A stretch of 52,960 bases of DNA, taken from contig NZ_JAGIYZ010000028.1 in NCBI RefSeq assembly GCF_017813355.1, positions 1 through 52,960 of the forward strand, written 5' to 3'. The notes below the pieces were generated by a model. It was given only the letters and a program-made list of their open reading frames with translations. It ran no database searches and was not told the DNA's origin. The first letter of the stretch is position 1; each line of letters opens with the position of its first letter. This document shows positions 49,792 to 52,960 of the stretch, in pieces. This stretch comes from Roseomonas nitratireducens. GTDB taxonomy: Bacteria; Pseudomonadota; Alphaproteobacteria; Acetobacterales; Acetobacteraceae. The position numbers were made by a program, and so were the translations under genes.

Positions 49792-51774
49792 ATGCGAAAC
49801 CGGATCCTCGCCTCGCTTCTCCTTGCCCCGATCGCGCCCGCATGGGCGCAGACGGCCCCCACCCAACCCGACATGGTCGTCACCGCGACCCGCATCCCGA
49901 CCCCGGCGGAACGCATTCCCGCCGCGACCACGGTGATCGACCGCCGCGACATTGAGGAACGCGGCTATGTCACCCTGGCCGACGCGCTCGCCGCCGTGCC
50001 GGGCTTCCGCCTGGTGCAGGCGGGCGGCCTCGGCCAGCAGGCCTCGGGCTTCGTGCGCGGCACCAATTCGCGCCACGTGCTGGTGCTGCGCGACGGCGTG
50101 CCGCTGAACGAGCCTTCGGAACCCAACGCCGCCTTCAACTTCGGCAACGAGCTGCTCGGCGACGTGGAACGCATCGAGGTGGTGCGCGGCCCGGTCTCGG
50201 CCATCTACGGCACCGCGGCGATCGGCGGGGTGGTCAACCTCATCACCCGCCGCGCGCCGGCCGACCGCGCCTTCGCCCCCTATGGGGAGGTCGCCGGCGG
50301 CACGCAGCGCACACTGCGGGGCTATGCCGGCGCCGGCGGCACGATCGGCGACTTCGACTATGGCCTCACCGGCCAGTCGCTCTCGACCGAAGGATCCAAC
50401 GCCACCGCGCCGCGCATCACCACCAATCGCGGCGAGCGCGACGGCCTGCGCGCCGCCGCCGTCACGGCCCGCGCCGGCGTCACGATCGGGGAGACGACGC
50501 CCGATTCGGTGATCGGCGCGACGCGCATCGAAGGGCTGCTGCGCTGGCGGGAGAACACGCTCGGCCTCGACGACATCCCGCGCGACGACCCGAACTACAC
50601 CGGCCAGGACCGCGCCTGGTTCGGCTACATCCGCAGCCAGACGGCGCTCGCCGGCGGCGCCTGGACGACCGGGTTCCGCCTTTCCGCCAGCGAGGACCGG
50701 CGGCGCTACGTGAACTTCCCCGACACCGTGAACCGCACCGGCCGCGCCGACGACCTCTATATCGGCGAACGGCGCGGCATCGCCTGGGACAACACGCTGC
50801 GCCTGCCCAGCGGCGGCATCCTGACCGACGCCAGCCTGACCTTCGGCGGCGGCTGGGACCGCGAGAGCGCGGAGAGCGCCTCGGGCTCGCCCACCTTCCG
50901 CACCACCGTCGATGCGCGCCAGACCAGCGGCTACGGCTATCTCGGCGCGCAGGCGCGGTTCTTCGAGCGGCTCGACGTGACCGCGGCGCTGCGCTTCGAC
51001 GCGCCGGAGGAATTCGGCACCGAGACCACCTGGCGGCTCGGCGCGGTGCTGGCGCTGCCGGAGATCTCCTCGCGCCTGCGCGCATCCGCCGGCACCGCCT
51101 TCAAGGCGCCGTCGCTGTACCAGCGCTTCGGCGTCATCGGATCCTTCTTCCGCGGCAACCCGAACCTGGAAGCCGAGCGCGCCTTCTCCTGGGAAGCGGG
51201 GATCGAGACCGACATCGGGCGCTTCGCGACGATCTCCGCGCTGTATTTCGACAGCCGCGTCACCGACCTGATCAACTTCGACGCCACCTTCTCGACGCTC
51301 GAGAACGTCGATCGCGCGCGCATCCGTGGCGGGGAGTTCGCGCTCACGCTCCGCCCGGCCGACTGGTTCGAGATGACCGGCGGCTGGACGGTGACGGAGG
51401 CGCGCGACACGACGAACGACACGCCGCTCGCCCGCCGCCCGCGCAACGTGGCGAGCCTGAACGCGCGCATCGCGCCGGAGGTCGGCTGGTTCGGCGTGCC
51501 GCGCTCGCGCTTCGTGATCGCGCCGGAGATCCTGTATGTCGGCGCATCCCCCGAAGGCGCCTTCGCGCGCTACAGGAACGACGGCACGTCGATCCCGACC
51601 GCGGGCAAGAACCCCGATGGATGGCTGTTCAACATGACGGCGTCGCTGCCGGTGACGACGAACCTCACGGCCTTCGTGGAGGTGCGCAACATCGGCAACA
51701 CGCGCTACGAGCCGGCGAACGCGTTCGTCGTGCCGGGGCGGAGCGCGGTCGTCGGGATGCGGGGGGTGTTCTGA
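49792..51774 (+). CDS. btuB: BtuB-like TonB-dependent outer-membrane cobalamin receptor
   Basis: This is a 660-residue protein with a signal peptide (residues 1-20, ending AWAQ) and a TonB-box-like DMVVTATR right after it. The plug domain contains VPGFRLVQAGG, SGFVRGTNSRHVLVLRDGVPLN, ELLGDVERIEVVRGPVSAIYGTAAIGGVVNLITRR in sections. A 22-strand barrel-type C-terminal part ends in the outer-membrane signature with terminal Phe (AVVGMRGVF). It should import cobalamin across the outer membrane using TonB energy. The upstream cobalamin riboswitch supports this substrate directly. ACGGAGGGA precedes the ATG at 49792, and upstream in-frame codons lie in the leader. Confidence 0.9.
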   Translation: MRNRILASLLLAPIAPAWAQTAPTQPDMVVTATRIPTPAERIPAATTVIDRRDIEERGYVTLADALAAVPGFRLVQAGGLGQQASGFVRGTNSRHVLVLRDGVPLNEPSEPNAAFNFGNELLGDVERIEVVRGPVSAIYGTAAIGGVVNLITRRAPADRAFAPYGEVAGGTQRTLRGYAGAGGTIGDFDYGLTGQSLSTEGSNATAPRITTNRGERDGLRAAAVTARAGVTIGETTPDSVIGATRIEGLLRWRENTLGLDDIPRDDPNYTGQDRAWFGYIRSQTALAGGAWTTGFRLSASEDRRRYVNFPDTVNRTGRADDLYIGERRGIAWDNTLRLPSGGILTDASLTFGGGWDRESAESASGSPTFRTTVDARQTSGYGYLGAQARFFERLDVTAALRFDAPEEFGTETTWRLGAVLALPEISSRLRASAGTAFKAPSLYQRFGVIGSFFRGNPNLEAERAFSWEAGIETDIGRFATISALYFDSRVTDLINFDATFSTLENVDRARIRGGEFALTLRPADWFEMTGGWTVTEARDTTNDTPLARRPRNVASLNARIAPEVGWFGVPRSRFVIAPEILYVGASPEGAFARYRNDGTSIPTAGKNPDGWLFNMTASLPVTTNLTAFVEVRNIGNTRYEPANAFVVPGRSAVVGMRGVF

Positions 51775-51776
51775 CG

Positions 51777-51826
51777 GAAGGCGGGGGGAGAAGTGAACTT
51801 CTCCCCCCGGAACCCCCCTCAACCTT
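51777..51826 (-). repeat. inverted copy a of a GGTT-hairpin element (terminator of btuB)
   Basis: It contains a perfect 12-bp stem, GGGGGGAGAAGT (51783-51794) with ACTTCTCCCCCC (51797-51808), three bases after the btuB stop codon. Read on the minus strand the element begins AAGGTTGAGGGGGGTTCC and matches copy b (51876-51918) in reverse orientation. It can act as terminator for btuB on the plus strand. Confidence 0.6.
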
Positions 51827-51875
51827 TTCTGTCTGTTGGAGACGGACGTCCGGGGTCAGGGCCCAGGAGTCAAAG

Positions 51876-51918
51876 AAGGTTGGGGGGCTCGGGGGGAAGT
51901 TCCCTTCCCCCCGCCTTC
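51876..51918 (+). repeat. inverted copy b of the GGTT-hairpin element (terminator of the adenosyltransferase gene)
   Basis: It begins AAGGTTGGGGGGCTC and contains a 9-bp stem, GGGGGGAAG (51891-51899) with CTTCCCCCC (51904-51912), running into the end of the convergent adenosyltransferase gene. Copy a lies 49 bases away in opposite orientation. The two outer arms (CCCCCC-TC-AACCTT and AAGGTT-GGGGGG) could also pair with each other across the gap. Confidence 0.55.
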
Positions 51919-52471
51919 ACCGCGTCGCCCCCGGCACCCACAACACGTCATCCCCCGCGTTCAGCTTCCGCGACAGCACGAACAGGTGGTCGGACAGCCG
52001 GTTGAGATATCGGATCACCGCCGGGTTCACCTCTTCCTCCGCCGCCAGCGCCACGACCAGCCGCTCCGCCCGCCGCACGATGGTGCGCGCGAGATGCGCA
52101 TGCGCCGCCGCCGGCGTGCCGCCCGGCAGCACGAAGGACCGCAGCGCGGGCAGCGCCGCGTTCATCGCCGCGACCTCCTGCTCGAGCCGCGCGGACTGCG
52201 TGTCCGCCACGCGCAGCCGCGCGCCCGCCTCGCCGGGCACGCACAGGTCGGCGCCGATGTCGAACATCTCGTTCTGGATGCGCGCGAGCATCGCGTCCGC
52301 CTCCGCATCCTCGCGCGTGTGCAGGCGGACAAGCCCGAGCGCGGCATTCGCCTCGTCCACCGTGCCATAGGCCTCGACGCGCAGCGCATCCTTGCGCACG
52401 CGGCGGCCGTCGCCGAGCGAGGTTTCCCCCCCGTCGCCGCCGCGCGTCGTGATGACGTCGAGCTTCACCAT
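51917..52471 (-). CDS. PduO-type cob(I)alamin adenosyltransferase
   Basis: This 184-residue ATP:cob(I)alamin adenosyltransferase has the ATP-binding N-terminal segment TTRGGDGGETSLGDGRRVRKD. VEAYGTVDEANAALGLVR and QNEMFDIGADLCVPGE follow, then the helical-bundle motif FVLPGGTPAAAHAHLARTIVRRAERL and NPAVIRYLNRLSDHLFVLSRKLN. The conserved R-x-x-x-R-R-x-E-R and NRLSD(H)LF residues form the active site at the trimer interface. It makes adenosylcobalamin, the coenzyme form. The gene is convergent with btuB and follows the TonB-like gene on the same strand by 62 bases. With the riboswitch these form a B12 uptake and activation set. Confidence 0.93.
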   Translation of the reverse strand: MVKLDVITTRGGDGGETSLGDGRRVRKDALRVEAYGTVDEANAALGLVRLHTREDAEADAMLARIQNEMFDIGADLCVPGEAGARLRVADTQSARLEQEVAAMNAALPALRSFVLPGGTPAAAHAHLARTIVRRAERLVVALAAEEEVNPAVIRYLNRLSDHLFVLSRKLNAGDDVLWVPGATR

Positions 52472-52533
52472 GCGGATCGGTCCCCTGGAGCCATGCGGGC
52501 GTTATGGCCCCGCGCGCCGCGGCCGCAAGGGCT

Positions 52534-52960
52534 TCAGCGGCGTTCGCCCTCGGTCAGGCGGAACTGCACGGCGGTCGCGATGGTGGCGGGCACCGGCAGC
52601 CCGGCCTGCGTCGCGGGGCGGAAGCGCCAGCGCCGCGCGGCCGCGACCGCCGCGGCATCGAGCGCTGGATAGCCGGAGGAGGTCGCGACCGTGGCCTCGC
52701 CGACCCGGCCATCGGCGCCGATCGACAGCGAAAGGCGCACCACGCCTTCCTCCCCGCGCCGGCGGCTGTCGGGGGGATAGTCGGGCGGCGCGTTACGATA
52801 TCCGTCCGCCGCGCCGGGCGGCACCACGGCGCCGATCGCGCGGGCGCCGAGCGACGGGTCGGGCAGCGCCCCGCCACCGGCGCCGAGGCGCACCGGTTCC
52901 GCCGCGGCGCGCGGCGGGGGCGTCGGCGGAGCCGGGGCACGGGCGGCCGGGCCGGGGCGG
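52534..52960 (-). CDS. TonB-family energy transducer, C-terminal part (cut by the window end)
   Basis: This is the C-terminal ~141 residues of a TonB protein continuing past the right edge; the open frame has no stop up to the window end. The Pro/Ala-rich linker (PAPPTPPPRAAAEP and similar) is the usual periplasmic spanner. The C-terminal TonB domain has APPDYPPDSRRRGEEGVV, VRLSLSIGADGRVGEATVATSSG, and ALDAAAVAAARRWRF with the Y/W-RF end. TonB with ExbB/ExbD passes proton-motive force to outer-membrane receptors such as BtuB. Being beside btuB and the adenosyltransferase gene suggests a dedicated TonB for cobalamin uptake; ExbBD may lie outside the window. Confidence 0.85.
   Translation of the reverse strand, partial: RPGPAARAPAPPTPPPRAAAEPVRLGAGGGALPDPSLGARAIGAVVPPGAADGYRNAPPDYPPDSRRRGEEGVVRLSLSIGADGRVGEATVATSSGYPALDAAAVAAARRWRFRPATQAGLPVPATIATAVQFRLTEGERR

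Overview
The window is very G+C-rich bacterial DNA. Genes are tightly packed, with many ATGA/GTGA stop-start overlaps and frequent GTG starts. Several features point to an alphaproteobacterium of the Acetobacteraceae/Roseomonas type: three tripartite-tricarboxylate (Bug-type) solute receptors, an Aap amino-acid transporter, the order kdsA-pyrG-secG-tpiA next to ppiD-trpE, and a trpG-trpD-trpC-moaC-moeA block. The genus is an inference, because no rRNA or tRNA gene is visible. No IS element, integrase, phage gene or CRISPR array was recognised.

Region 1 (1-16.9 kb) is an exopolysaccharide/O-antigen type locus built from two divergent operons around a control region at about 5.1-5.3 kb. The leftward operon encodes an initiating polyprenyl-phosphate sugar transferase, the CDP-glucose pathway pair RfbF/RfbG, a Wzz-type chain-length protein and the start of a companion ATPase-like protein that lacks the Walker A lysine. 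The rightward operon encodes a Wzx-like flippase, a secreted clan-A glycoside hydrolase, an O-antigen ligase/polymerase, two GT2 and two GT4 glycosyltransferases and a UDP-glucuronate decarboxylase (UDP-xylose). A GT39-like membrane transferase converges on its end.

Region 2 (17-22.7 kb) is mixed metabolic and unknown content: a nitroreductase, a Bug receptor, a double hot-dog thioesterase-like protein, an LLM flavin oxidoreductase, a tandem pair of paralogous ~100-residue unknown proteins and two small membrane proteins.

Region 3 (22.7-38.2 kb) is a housekeeping core: kdsA, pyrG, secG, tpiA, ppiD, trpE, trpG, trpD, trpC, moaC, moeA. A block holding a TPR/GT9 protein, an enolase-superfamily enzyme and a Bug receptor sits between trpE and trpG. 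Two copies of a dispersed double-hairpin repeat lie at 23.5 and 30.5 kb.

Region 4 (38.3-49.3 kb) holds a PhnW-like aminotransferase and a small unknown gene behind a structured leader that looks like a candidate regulatory RNA. It continues with a DUF1194 protein, a third Bug receptor, a rhodanese, a CBS protein, aapJQM without aapP, a CaiB-type CoA transferase with a crotonase-fold partner lacking both catalytic glutamates, and an ExoD protein.

Region 5 (49.4-52.96 kb) is a vitamin B12 module: a cobalamin riboswitch, a BtuB-like TonB-dependent receptor, a PduO-type cob(I)alamin adenosyltransferase and the C-terminal part of a TonB energy transducer cut by the window end. Together these would import, energise uptake of and adenosylate cobalamin.

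The window contains no obvious complete novel system. The best leads are the structured leader at 39.8 kb, the covarying double-hairpin repeat, the tandem unknown paralogs and the atypical parts of the polysaccharide locus.
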